Source of the DNA: Epilithonimonas arachidiradicis
GTDB taxonomy: Bacteria; Bacteroidota; Bacteroidia; Flavobacteriales; Weeksellaceae
Direction of reading: 5' to 3'
Assembly: GCF_003610695.1 (NCBI RefSeq)
Contig: NZ_RAQH01000004.1
Span: forward strand, 296,954-360,953
DNA length: 64,000 bases
Of the stretch, positions 17,056-25,086 are shown one piece after another. The position numbers were made by a program, and so were the translations under genes. How positions within the stretch are numbered: the stretch's first letter is position 1; each line of letters begins with the position of its first letter. Below the pieces are notes generated by a model. It was not told the DNA's origin. It saw nothing but the letters and a program-made list of their open reading frames with translations, and searched no databases.

Positions 17056-17077
17056 TTTTGTAACTTTTGTGGTTTAA
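17056..17077. repeat. Short dispersed repeat, copy 2
   Basis: A 22-bp block with one mismatch to the copy at 12187-12208. It lies 3 bp from the end of the DUF3822 gene, the same spacing as the first copy from its gene. Confidence 0.6.
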
Positions 17078-17080
17078 ATA

Positions 17081-17797
17081 TTAATTTAAAACGAAATTCT
17101 TCTTGTGAAGATTATCGAAAACGATTTTCAAATTTGGGACAAACTTCTGCATTTCCGAGATGAAGGTTTCATTTTCAGTTGTTTCACCATAGATGTAAAA
17201 ATACGTTTCAGAAATTCCAAAATCGATTTTACTCAACGTAAACATAATGAAATATAGAAAATCCACTTCCGAAGCTGCATCCAGATTGTTGTAAAGAATC
17301 ACTTTTTTATTCTCAATAGCGAAGAATTCTGCTTGCTGATGATAGAGATTCACGTGGATTTCTTTTCGGTTTTTCACGTTCAGAGAATTCAGAAACTTCT
17401 CGCCCGAAAAATTGAAATGTGTAGGAACTCCCAATTCCTTGATTTTCTGATAAAAATCTTTCGGAAAACTATAATAAAACTGAATCCCAAATTTCTTGTT
17501 CACAGATAACATTAATTCCTCAGAATTTCTCTTTATATCGGCGTTGTAGGAAATCAAATGGTAACCTAAATCGTGCTGGTCAAAACCTTCTTCCACAATC
17601 GAAAAATGATTGATTGCAGAGATCACGGAGATTTCAGAAAATTTTTCGGAAGCCAAAATTTCGTTCAGTTTTTCTTCAACCAGATTTTTCGGTGTTTCTT
17701 CATCTTTCAGAAAGATTTTTTCTTCCAGAACTTTTCTGGATTTAGAAATCTGCCATTGCAAACCATCTTTCGTAAAAAGCAAGGATAATTTCCTCAT
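17081..17797 (-). CDS. DUF3822 family protein
   Basis: This 238-residue protein matches in length and position the DUF3822 family, which in flavobacteria lies next to rsmD. It has no signal peptide or membrane segment. Family structure predictions resemble an actin-like ATPase fold (as in type IV pilus PilM), but no catalytic motif can be read directly. Function is unknown. It is first in the DUF3822-rsmD-glucosaminidase run, separated from rsmD by 178 bp that contains a short dispersed repeat. The call rests partly on gene context. Confidence 0.7.
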   Translation of the reverse strand: MRKLSLLFTKDGLQWQISKSRKVLEEKIFLKDEETPKNLVEEKLNEILASEKFSEISVISAINHFSIVEEGFDQHDLGYHLISYNADIKRNSEELMLSVNKKFGIQFYYSFPKDFYQKIKELGVPTHFNFSGEKFLNSLNVKNRKEIHVNLYHQQAEFFAIENKKVILYNNLDAASEVDFLYFIMFTLSKIDFGISETYFYIYGETTENETFISEMQKFVPNLKIVFDNLHKKNFVLN

Positions 17798-18136
17798 ATT
17801 TTAATATCAATAAAATTAATTTTTTTGGGCAGCTTAACTCCCAAACCAAACCTAACGAAGTGTGGTTCGACGTAGTCAATCTTTTCACTCCACTACGTTG
17901 CGTAAAAAGGATTTCCGCTCAAGTCGGGCTGCGCTTCGCAAAGTTGAAACATTCTACATATGAACAACTTTACAACATCAATAAAAGAAATATTTGAAAG
18001 TCTTTTATCTTATGTCTTTTATCTCAAAGTCTATTCAGAGATTTGCAAAGTTAAAAAATTAAAACTTTCGGTTTTCAAACTCTGTCAATTCTTATATTAT
18101 AGTTATCTTCGCAAGATAATTCGATTTATTTTCAGG
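17798..18136. other. Divergent intergenic region, DUF3822/thioredoxin-like
   Basis: This 339-bp region contains a dispersed-repeat copy at 17877-17932 and an A+T-rich stretch upstream of the thioredoxin-like gene. An open frame from 17960 runs into the thioredoxin-like gene but encodes a Lys/Tyr/Phe-rich, unsupported leader ahead of a good signal peptide, so I leave it as non-coding. No RNA gene is seen. Confidence 0.6.
17877..17932 (-). repeat. Dispersed repeat, copy A
   Basis: Read on the minus strand it contains the 28-bp core that begins CTTGAGCGGAAATCCTTTTT and ends ACGCAACG (17896-17923), identical to copy B at 27041-27068, with further near-identical flanks (GTGGAGTGAAAAGATTG against GTGAAGTGAAAAGATTG). 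Confidence 0.8.
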
Positions 18137-19306
18137 ATGAAAAAAATATCATTTTTCTTTATATTATTCGTTTCACAGCTGATTTTTTCTCAGCAGTCCA
18201 TTAAGTTTGAAGATTCTAATTTTGCAGCCATTTTAGCCAAAGCGAAAGCCGAAAAAAAGTTGGTTTTTATGGATGCTTACGCGTCTTGGTGCGGACCGTG
18301 TAAATTAATGGAAAAAAATGTTTTCACAGATAAAGATGTTGCTGATTTTTATAATAAAAACTTCATCAACGCCAGAGTGGATATGGAAAAAGGAGAAGGA
18401 AGAGATTTGGCGATGAAATATGGCGTTAGAAGTTACCCGACATTTTTGTTTCTGAATGGCGAAGGCGAAATTGTAGGAAAGGAATTGGGTTACATCCAGT
18501 CCAAAGAATTTTTAGCTTTGGGACAAAAAAATAACAATCCGGAATTAGTCAGCACAAACCTGAAAGAAGAATTTCTGAAAGGAAAACTAGATCAGACCGG
18601 CTTACTTAATTTTATCAATCTGTATGCTGGCAAAGACCCTGCTCTGGCAAAGCAAGCCTCAGAAAAATATTTTGCCAACAAAAAAGATAAGACGTTCACT
18701 GGTGAAGAAGTCAATGCGCTTCTGAGTTTCACACAGTCTGTAGACGATGCCAATTATAAAGTTTTCGTAGCAAATAAAGCTGAGATTACAAAGCTTCTGC
18801 CGGAGAATAATTACAAGCAATTTGATAATTATCTCAAGTTGATGAAACTGGTGACTTCTGCAACTGACGAGAAAACCAAAACCATTGACGATGCCAAAGT
18901 TTTGAAAGACGGCGAAGGATTATTTCCTAAAGATGAATTGGTAAAAAGTCTGAATGTTTATAAATTGAATTATTACTCCGCTCACGAGAATTTCCCGGCT
19001 TACGAAAAAACGGCTTTAGAATATTACAAAAACCCGGATGAATTCAATAACACCGAATTGTTGGCAGCAGCAAGCACAATTGGTGAAAAATCGACTGATG
19101 TCAAGTCACTTCAGACGGCGGCCAGATGGGCAGAAAAAGTAGTGATGTCGCAAGAAAGCTATGATTCTACAAGTATTCTGGCAACATTGTACGATAAATT
19201 AGGTAAAAAGGAAGAAGCTAAAATGTTTGCAGGAATGGCAGCCAATTTCGCTAAAGAAGAGAATAAAGATGCCACAAAAATGAATGAAATTCTGAACAAA
19301 AAATAA
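18137..19306 (+). CDS. Secreted thioredoxin-fold protein with long C-terminal domain
   Basis: The 389-residue protein has a signal peptide (MKKISFFFILFVSQLIFSQQ) and then a thioredoxin domain with the redox pair in ASWCGPCKLME, followed by a cis-Pro region (VRSYPTFLFL). The last roughly 260 residues are helical and Lys-rich, with TPR-like character. It is probably a periplasmic thiol oxidoreductase that reduces or isomerises disulfides in exported proteins. I start it at 18137 because this ATG begins the signal peptide. Its stop codon shares one base with the ATG of the next gene, which indicates translational coupling. Confidence 0.85.
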   Translation: MKKISFFFILFVSQLIFSQQSIKFEDSNFAAILAKAKAEKKLVFMDAYASWCGPCKLMEKNVFTDKDVADFYNKNFINARVDMEKGEGRDLAMKYGVRSYPTFLFLNGEGEIVGKELGYIQSKEFLALGQKNNNPELVSTNLKEEFLKGKLDQTGLLNFINLYAGKDPALAKQASEKYFANKKDKTFTGEEVNALLSFTQSVDDANYKVFVANKAEITKLLPENNYKQFDNYLKLMKLVTSATDEKTKTIDDAKVLKDGEGLFPKDELVKSLNVYKLNYYSAHENFPAYEKTALEYYKNPDEFNNTELLAAASTIGEKSTDVKSLQTAARWAEKVVMSQESYDSTSILATLYDKLGKKEEAKMFAGMAANFAKEENKDATKMNEILNKK

Positions 19307-19929
19307 TGATGAAAAAACTTTTTTTGCTGAGTTTCATTGGCATTATCACTTGTGGTTTTGCGCAAAAAAATGAAACGTATATCAAAGCCAATGCATTATT
19401 TCTTCCAGTCGGAATGCTAAATGTAGGCGTAGAACACGGTTTCACGGAACATATCACAGGTCAGGCTGATTTATTTATTTCTCCCTGGAAATCTTTTGCA
19501 GGCAAACACGCTCAGGTTTATATGTTGGGATTCAACGGCAGATATTATTTTAATGAGGCTTTCAAAAAATTCTATGTTGGCGTTGACTTTTCATTGGCGA
19601 GATTCAACATCCAAAAATGGGGTTATTGGAATGATAACTTTTATGTTCACAAAAATGGAGTGGTGACACCTTATATCAATTCTAACCTATATCAGAGAGG
19701 TTATTCTTTTATGCTTGGTGGAATTGCTGGTTACCAATTCACCCTAGGCAATCGCTGGAACCTTGATCTTTATCTTGGACTTGGGACAATGCAGAGTTTT
19801 TATAAAGGTTATGATAAGTTGAGCGGGGATCGTTATGATACGGAAGGCGATTCTATGGGAAGAGAAATTAACAGAAGTGGAGAATGGCTTCCTTACAAAG
19901 GTGGGTTAATGATTTCTTACAAACTTTAG
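19306..19929 (+). CDS. Outer-membrane beta-barrel protein
   Basis: The 207-residue protein has a signal peptide cut after GFAQ and then strand-rich sequence (YIKANALFLPVGMLNVGVEHGF, GFNGRYYF, YVGVDFSLARF) ending in MISYKL, consistent with a small beta-barrel of the DUF3575-like group. Ligand is unknown. The start codon overlaps the stop of the thioredoxin-like gene by one base, and the small membrane protein gene follows after 4 bp, so these three probably form one operon. Confidence 0.75.
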   Translation: MMKKLFLLSFIGIITCGFAQKNETYIKANALFLPVGMLNVGVEHGFTEHITGQADLFISPWKSFAGKHAQVYMLGFNGRYYFNEAFKKFYVGVDFSLARFNIQKWGYWNDNFYVHKNGVVTPYINSNLYQRGYSFMLGGIAGYQFTLGNRWNLDLYLGLGTMQSFYKGYDKLSGDRYDTEGDSMGREINRSGEWLPYKGGLMISYKL

Positions 19930-19933
19930 GATT

Positions 19934-20131
19934 ATGAATTTTAAACCAAAATATATCGTTTTCGGACTCATCACCTTTATCATTATATTTCTTATGAATT
20001 ATCTTGGAAGTGATGCACCGGACAAGTTATCCAGAGCACTGATGACCGCTGTTGCAGCCGTTATCGGTTTGGGAATAGGAATGTGGTTTTATAAAAGAGA
20101 TAAAAACAACAATCATCCTGATTTTGATTAA
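19934..20131 (+). CDS. Small two-helix membrane protein
   Basis: A 65-residue protein with two predicted membrane helices (about 8-24 and 35-53), the second ending in a charged WFYKRDKNNNHPDFD tail. I do not recognise a family. It starts 4 bp after the barrel gene and precedes the LpxH-like gene by 21 bp. Confidence 0.7.
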   Translation: MNFKPKYIVFGLITFIIIFLMNYLGSDAPDKLSRALMTAVAAVIGLGIGMWFYKRDKNNNHPDFD

Positions 20132-20152
20132 TTAATTTCTAATTCAGATTTT

Positions 20153-20917
20153 ATGAAAATTGATCTTGATCCCGGGAAAAAAATATATTTCGCTTCTGAT
20201 CAGCATTTTGGCATTCCGAATGCTGCAGAGAGTAAAAAACGCGAAGAAAAGTTCATTCGTTGGCTGGATACTATCAAAAAAGATGCACAGGTTTTATTTC
20301 TGATGGGTGATCTTTTCGATTTTTGGCATGAGTGGAAACACGTAGTTCCGAAAGGCTATATCAGAGTTTTAGGAAAAATTGCTGAACTGAAAGATGCCGG
20401 AATTGATATCTATTTTTTTGTAGGAAATCACGATCTGTGGATGAAAAATTATTTCGAAGAAGAATTGGGCGTTCCGGTTTTCTTTGAAAAAAGATATTAC
20501 GAAGTTAATGATAAAAAATTACTGCTGGCGCACGGCGATGGACTTGGACCTGGCGACAAGGGTTACAAAAGAATGAAAAAAGTCTTTACCAATCCTCTTG
20601 CTCAATGGGCTTTCCGATGGCTGCATCCAGATATTGCCATGAAAATTGCTAACTATATGTCACAGAAAAATAAAATGATTTCCGGTGTCGAGGATCAAAA
20701 ATTTTTAGGTGAAGATAAAGAGTTCCTGATTCTCTATTCAAAAGAAAAGTTGAAGACAGAAAAAATCGATTATTTTGTTTACGGTCATCGCCATTTGCCA
20801 ATGGTTTTGGATTTGGAAAAAGGTGCTAAGTATATCAATCTTGGCGACTGGATTTCTTATTTTACCTATGGTGTTTTTGATGGAGAAAATTTTGAATTGA
20901 ATAAATTCGAAGGATAA
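20153..20917 (+). CDS. lpxH: UDP-2,3-diacylglucosamine diphosphatase (LpxH-like)
   Basis: The 254-residue calcineurin-type phosphoesterase has the metal-site motifs in order: FASDQHFG (Asp16, His18), MGDLFDFW, VGNHD, LLAHGDG and YGHRH. LpxH removes UMP from UDP-2,3-diacylglucosamine in lipid A synthesis on the inner face of the cytoplasmic membrane. The DFW and GNHDLWM signatures favour LpxH over general phosphoesterases. It is followed after 15 bp by a LuxE-like gene. Confidence 0.88.
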   Translation: MKIDLDPGKKIYFASDQHFGIPNAAESKKREEKFIRWLDTIKKDAQVLFLMGDLFDFWHEWKHVVPKGYIRVLGKIAELKDAGIDIYFFVGNHDLWMKNYFEEELGVPVFFEKRYYEVNDKKLLLAHGDGLGPGDKGYKRMKKVFTNPLAQWAFRWLHPDIAMKIANYMSQKNKMISGVEDQKFLGEDKEFLILYSKEKLKTEKIDYFVYGHRHLPMVLDLEKGAKYINLGDWISYFTYGVFDGENFELNKFEG

Positions 20918-20932
20918 AATTAAAGTTGGAAA

Positions 20933-21916
20933 ATGAAGCAGACTATTTTTGATATTAAAACAGAAGAAGGATTCCAGGCGGCTTGTTTGGAAACTTTTAT
21001 TTATCAATATGAAAATGTTGAAGTTTACAGAAAGTTTGTAGATTATCTCAACATTGACCCATTAACCATAAAACAAGCTTCTGAAATTCCGTTTTTACCG
21101 ATTGAGATGTTCAAAAATCATTTGGTTTTGGATAAACATTTTGTGGCTGAAAATTATTTTCAAAGTTCCGGCACAACTCAAATGAATCGTTCCAAACATT
21201 ATATTGCCGATTTTTCTCTCTACGAAGAAAGTATTTACAAGAGCTTCGAAGAATTTATTGGAAAACCTGAAGATTATATTTTTTTAGGTTTACTTCCGAA
21301 TTATTCCGAGAATCCACATTCGTCTTTGATTTATATGATTGATTATTTGATTAAGAAATCTGATAAAGCGGAGAATGGCTATTTCCTCTACAATCATCAG
21401 GAATTATTTGATTTGCTTCAAACTTTGACTGATAAAAAAGTGATTCTTTTCGGAGTTTCTTTTGCATTGCTCGATTTCTTGGATTTCTGTACTTCAAACT
21501 CTCTAGCACTCCAATTCTCTGACTCTCTAACTGTAATTGAAACAGGCGGAATGAAAGGCAGAAAAGAAGAAATGACGAAAGATGAATTGCTGAAGATTTT
21601 TCAAAATGGTTTCAAAACGGATAAGATTTACTCAGAATATTCGATGACAGAGTTGTTGTCTCAGGCTTATTCTTTGGGCGAAAATATTTATAAAAGCCCT
21701 AATTGGATGCGAATTCTCATTAGGAATACAGAAGATCCTTTTTCATATATTGAGGACGGAAGAACAGGCGCAATTAATATCATAGATTTGGCTAATAAAC
21801 ATTCTTGTTCCTTTATTGCGACTCAGGATTTAGGAAATGTTCAGGATGACACGTTTCAGGTTTTGGGAAGAATCGATCATTCTGATATCCGAGGCTGCAG
21901 TCTTCTGGTTTCCTGA
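20933..21916 (+). CDS. LuxE/PaaK family acyl-protein synthetase-like
   Basis: The 327-residue protein resembles the LuxE-type acyl-protein synthetases and PaaK adenylate-forming enzymes. The adenylation motif is FQSSGTTQMNRS, and later EYSMTELLSQAY and GRTGAINIIDLAN fit the ANL fold. Substrate is unknown; in Bacteroidota such stand-alone enzymes often appear near lipid or surface genes. It lies downstream of the LpxH-like gene with a 15-bp gap, so a lipid-related acyl activation role is possible but unproven. Confidence 0.8.
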   Translation: MKQTIFDIKTEEGFQAACLETFIYQYENVEVYRKFVDYLNIDPLTIKQASEIPFLPIEMFKNHLVLDKHFVAENYFQSSGTTQMNRSKHYIADFSLYEESIYKSFEEFIGKPEDYIFLGLLPNYSENPHSSLIYMIDYLIKKSDKAENGYFLYNHQELFDLLQTLTDKKVILFGVSFALLDFLDFCTSNSLALQFSDSLTVIETGGMKGRKEEMTKDELLKIFQNGFKTDKIYSEYSMTELLSQAYSLGENIYKSPNWMRILIRNTEDPFSYIEDGRTGAINIIDLANKHSCSFIATQDLGNVQDDTFQVLGRIDHSDIRGCSLLVS

Positions 21917-21982
21917 ATTTTAATTAAATTTAATTTAAAAACACAATTTGATTTATTTAAAGTCTAATTTAAAATCTGCCTA

Positions 21983-22576
21983 ATGAGGTTTTTATCATTA
22001 ATTTTTCTACTTTCTTTTTCTCTTTTCAAATCTCAAAAATGCTATGATTTGAAGACAGTTTTGAAAGTTGAGCCAACAGAATTATACAAACCCCATTTAT
22101 TAGCTTCGCAGAATTTCGGAGTTAATATTCTAGAAAATACAAAATCAGTTGATAAGTACATTGCGAAAGGAAAATTTGTAAAGGTTAAGAAAAAATCCAG
22201 AGGTTACAGATTACAGACTTTAGAATACAGCCGGCCTTATTTGGTTAAGAAGGCAAGAACAACTTTGGAAAGGATGGCGAATGATTTTGCTGCGAAAACA
22301 AAAAGTTTCTTTGTTGTTTCATCTGTTACCAGAACTTTGGAAGATCAGTGCAGATTAAGAAAAGTGAATTCTAATGCGTCTTTGGGAATCAGTTCTCATA
22401 ACTACGGCGCTGCGTTTGATATTTCGTATGTTAGATTTGACCACAAACTGAAAGTCAATCCAAAACTGGAAAAAGAATTGGAGAAAGTGTTGACAGAATA
22501 TAAAAATCTTGGTAAAATATTTTATATCAAAGAAAAGCAGCAAAGCTGCTATCACGTTACTGTCCGTAACTATTAA
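21983..22576 (+). CDS. Secreted M15-like peptidase (DUF5715 type)
   Basis: The 197-residue protein has a signal peptide (to about LFKSQ) and a core that resembles M15/VanY D,D-carboxypeptidases: VSSVTRTLEDQCRLR, then SSHNYGAAFDIS (the SxHxxGxAxD zinc motif) and a final CYHVTVRNY His. I associate it with DUF5715. It probably cleaves peptidoglycan peptides in the periplasm. The family call is moderate; the motif is seen directly. Confidence 0.8.
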   Translation: MRFLSLIFLLSFSLFKSQKCYDLKTVLKVEPTELYKPHLLASQNFGVNILENTKSVDKYIAKGKFVKVKKKSRGYRLQTLEYSRPYLVKKARTTLERMANDFAAKTKSFFVVSSVTRTLEDQCRLRKVNSNASLGISSHNYGAAFDISYVRFDHKLKVNPKLEKELEKVLTEYKNLGKIFYIKEKQQSCYHVTVRNY

Positions 22577-22587
22577 AGTTTGAATTG

Positions 22588-23133
22588 ATGCTGAAAATAG
22601 AAGAACTGGTTCACGCTTTCGTCACTGTCAATTGTGATTTTGATAAGGAAATTGTTTTGACCAATTTTTTCCATTCCGATTGGGAAGCCGATATTCTATT
22701 GATTAATAATGAAGGTTTTAGTCACGAAATTGAAATTAAATTATCGAAGTCCGATTTCAAAAACGATTTCAAAAAGAAATACACTAACCAACAAACTGGA
22801 GAAAAGTTTCTGAAGCACGATAAGATTGGTTGTGGCGATTATATCTGCAATTCATTCAGTTTTCTTATTCCAATGGGAATGGTTGACCACATGGATATTC
22901 CGGAACATTGTGGAATTATTGAGTTTTACCACGACGAAGATAATTGGGCAACGACTTTTTACAAAATCCGGGAACCAAAAATGATTCATAAAGATTCTTA
23001 TTGGAAACTTTGTGACAAAGACTATTTTCTAAGAAATCTTGCCAGAAACCTTCTCGTCAAAAAATTTGAATTGAAAGGGAAAAAAGAAGAATTAATTTTC
23101 AAAAGTCCATTTGAGATTAAGAATAAAAAATAA
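22588..23133 (+). CDS. Possible small PD-(D/E)XK nuclease-like protein
   Basis: The 181-residue protein has a central element EADILLINNEGF followed by HEIEIKLSKSDF. Asp35, Glu49 and Lys51 fit the D-(x)n-ExK pattern of PD-(D/E)XK nucleases, with an alternating strand-strand-helix context. I do not recognise a named family; MmcB-like and phage nuclease relatives are possible. I use the ATG at 22588 rather than a TTG three bases upstream. It lies 11 bp after the M15-like gene and ends at a terminator. Confidence 0.6.
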   Translation: MLKIEELVHAFVTVNCDFDKEIVLTNFFHSDWEADILLINNEGFSHEIEIKLSKSDFKNDFKKKYTNQQTGEKFLKHDKIGCGDYICNSFSFLIPMGMVDHMDIPEHCGIIEFYHDEDNWATTFYKIREPKMIHKDSYWKLCDKDYFLRNLARNLLVKKFELKGKKEELIFKSPFEIKNKK

Positions 23134-23160
23134 ATCCTACTTAAATAAAGTAGGATTTAT
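23131..23160. terminator. Bidirectional terminator after the PD-(D/E)XK-like gene
   Basis: Arms AAATCCTACTT and AAGTAGGATTT form a near-perfect stem around a short A-rich loop, directly on the stop codon. It separates this gene from the convergent aquaporin gene. Confidence 0.8.
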
Positions 23161-23181
23161 CTTTAGAAAATGATTCTACGC

Positions 23182-23895
23182 TTATAGTTTTTCAGGTTTT
23201 TCAATCAATAAATTATAAGTGAAGGATGCGAAAACTCCACCTAGAATTGGTGCTACAATAAACAGCCAAAGTTGTGACAGTGCTTCTCCACCAGCAAATA
23301 GTGCTGGACCAATACTCCTTGCAGGATTTACAGAAACACCTGTAATTTTGATTCCAACAATGTGGATCAGAACCAAAGAAAGTCCAATGGCCAGACCAGC
23401 AAAACCTCCATGGATATTCTTAGTAGAAGTAGATCCCAGAATTACCATCAAGAAGATAAATGTGAAAACAAACTCAGCAACCAAAGCAGCTAAAGTTGTA
23501 TATTCATCCAGATAGCCTGTTCCCCAGCCATTAGAACCCAGAGCCCAAGGTCCTAATTCAGCGCCCGGATGATTGGTAAAAATGACATACAGAATTCCTG
23601 CACCAATAATAGCGCCGATTACTTGTGCAACAACGTAGTAGAAAGCTTCTCCGAACTTCATTCTGCCAGCAGCAACCATTGCCAATGAAATAGCAGGATT
23701 GATGTGACATCCGGAAATGTGCCCGATAGCATACGCCATTGCGACCACACTCAAACCAAATGCAAAAGAAATTCCCAGAAGCCCGACACCTGTTGTTCCG
23801 TCAGCGCCGGCAATCACTGCACTTCCGCAGCCCATTAATACAAGAACCATTGTGCCAATCATTTCGGCAACAAATTTTGAAGTTGTTGATACCAT
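23182..23895 (-). CDS. aqpZ: Aquaporin (AqpZ-type water channel)
   Basis: The 237-residue protein has six membrane helices and both NPA motifs (HINPAIS at 65-71 and VNPARS at 189-194). A His near 178 in LIHIVGIKITGVSVNPARS and Arg193 after the second NPA fit the narrow selectivity filter of AqpZ-type water channels rather than glycerol facilitators. It moves water in osmotic adjustment at the inner membrane. It converges with the PD-(D/E)XK-like gene and diverges from a luciferase-like oxidoreductase. Confidence 0.94.
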   Translation of the reverse strand: MVSTTSKFVAEMIGTMVLVLMGCGSAVIAGADGTTGVGLLGISFAFGLSVVAMAYAIGHISGCHINPAISLAMVAAGRMKFGEAFYYVVAQVIGAIIGAGILYVIFTNHPGAELGPWALGSNGWGTGYLDEYTTLAALVAEFVFTFIFLMVILGSTSTKNIHGGFAGLAIGLSLVLIHIVGIKITGVSVNPARSIGPALFAGGEALSQLWLFIVAPILGGVFASFTYNLLIEKPEKL

Positions 23896-23925
23896 TTGTT
23901 TTGTTTTTTTAATAGTTTATTAAAA

Positions 23926-23933
23926 CAAATCTA
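23926..23933 (-). promoter_or_regulatory. Candidate -7 element for aqpZ
   Basis: On the minus strand this reads TAGATTTG, a match to TAnnTTTG, about 30 bp before the start codon. A TTG is present only at a longer than usual spacing. Confidence 0.45.
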
Positions 23934-24004
23934 ATAAAATTTTTAATTAGTTGTGAATAATTCAAAAAATATTTGTTGACTGACAAAATTTCCAATTATT
24001 TTTG

Positions 24005-24048
24005 ACATTCGTATAATGGTTTGTTTTTTGAGCTAAACATTCGTATAA
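24005..24048 (+). promoter_or_regulatory. Paired 12-bp direct repeats upstream of the luciferase-like gene
   Basis: ACATTCGTATAA occurs at 24005-24016 and again at 24037-24048, 32 bp apart (about three helical turns). The second copy ends 11 bp before the ATG at 24060. The spacing fits a regulator that binds on one face of the DNA. Confidence 0.5.
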
Positions 24049-24059
24049 ATTTTAGAATT

Positions 24060-25052
24060 ATGGCTTTAAAATATTCAATTCTCGATTTGGCAACTATTGT
24101 CAAAGGCGATGATATCAATAAAACGTTTCAGAAATCGGTGAAATCTGCACAGCACGCAGAACAACTTGGATTTACAAGATATTGGTTCTCGGAACATCAT
24201 AATTTTCCTAATGTGGCAAGTGCTTCAACTTCTATATTAATTGGGCATATCGCTTCTCAAACAACAACTTTACGAGTTGGTTCCGGAGGAATCATGTTGC
24301 CCAACCATTCTACTTTATCTGTCGCAGAGCAATTTGGAACTTTGGATGGATTATTTCCTGGCAGAATAGACCTTGGTTTGGGAAGAGCGCCGGGAACTGA
24401 TATGCTGACGGCGACTGCCTTAAGAGGTAATAATTTCAACCCCAATTATAATTTTGAATTCCATATCAAAGAACTTCAAAAATATTTATCTAATGAAAAT
24501 GCTGAAGCAAAAGTTAGAGCGATTCCTGGAGAAGGCGCAGATGTTCCGCTTTATATCTTGGGAAGTTCTACAGATTCAGCTTTTTTAGCGGCCAAACTAG
24601 GTCTGCCTTACGCTTTTGCAGCCCATTTTGCGCCTTCACAATTGGAAGTGGCTTTGGAAATCTATGGGGAACATTTTCAGCCGTCTGAATTTCTTGATGA
24701 ACCTTATGTGATGATTTGCATTAATATTATTGCGGCAGATTCTGTAGATGAAGCTCATTATTTATCAACGTCGCATTTCCAGGCTTTTGTCAATATTTTG
24801 ACTGACCAAAGACAACCACTTTTACCACCAGATGAAACCGAATTGGCTGATATTTCAGATGAAGTAGCTCTTCATCTGAATAGAATGGCTGCTAAAACAT
24901 TCGTGGGAGACAAAGAAACGTTGAAAGAAAAACTCACCAAGTTTAAGAAGGATTACAAACCAGATGAGATTATTGTATCAGGAAACATCTTCGATTTTGA
25001 TAAAAAGCAAAGGTCTTATGAGATCGCTTCAGAAGTTATCAAATCATTATAA
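24060..25052 (+). CDS. LLM class flavin-dependent oxidoreductase
   Basis: The 330-residue protein is a luciferase-like monooxygenase: YWFSEHHNFP near the start, SGGIMLPNHSTLSVAEQF, then LFPGRIDLGLGRAPGTD, all typical of the YhbW-like group. These use reduced flavin and oxygen, but substrate is rarely known. I start at the ATG at 24060; an upstream TTG would add 13 residues without support. A paired direct repeat lies upstream and a palindromic terminator downstream. Confidence 0.85.
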   Translation: MALKYSILDLATIVKGDDINKTFQKSVKSAQHAEQLGFTRYWFSEHHNFPNVASASTSILIGHIASQTTTLRVGSGGIMLPNHSTLSVAEQFGTLDGLFPGRIDLGLGRAPGTDMLTATALRGNNFNPNYNFEFHIKELQKYLSNENAEAKVRAIPGEGADVPLYILGSSTDSAFLAAKLGLPYAFAAHFAPSQLEVALEIYGEHFQPSEFLDEPYVMICINIIAADSVDEAHYLSTSHFQAFVNILTDQRQPLLPPDETELADISDEVALHLNRMAAKTFVGDKETLKEKLTKFKKDYKPDEIIVSGNIFDFDKKQRSYEIASEVIKSL

Positions 25053-25055
25053 TTA

Positions 25056-25083
25056 AAAAGCACAAACCTAGGTTTGTGCTTTT
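25056..25083. terminator. Bidirectional terminator (perfect 28-bp palindrome)
   Basis: The palindrome is centred on CCTAGG with arms AAAAGCACAAACCT and AGGTTTGTGCTTTT. It separates the oxidoreductase gene from the convergent hydrolase gene and has T-rich or A-rich flanks to serve both. Confidence 0.85.
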
Positions 25084-25086
25084 GTT

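Noticed and set aside
17960..18136. Upstream extension of the thioredoxin-like gene (59 more residues)
   Set aside because: The added part is Lys/Tyr/Phe-rich and precedes a good signal peptide; a start at 18137 is better.
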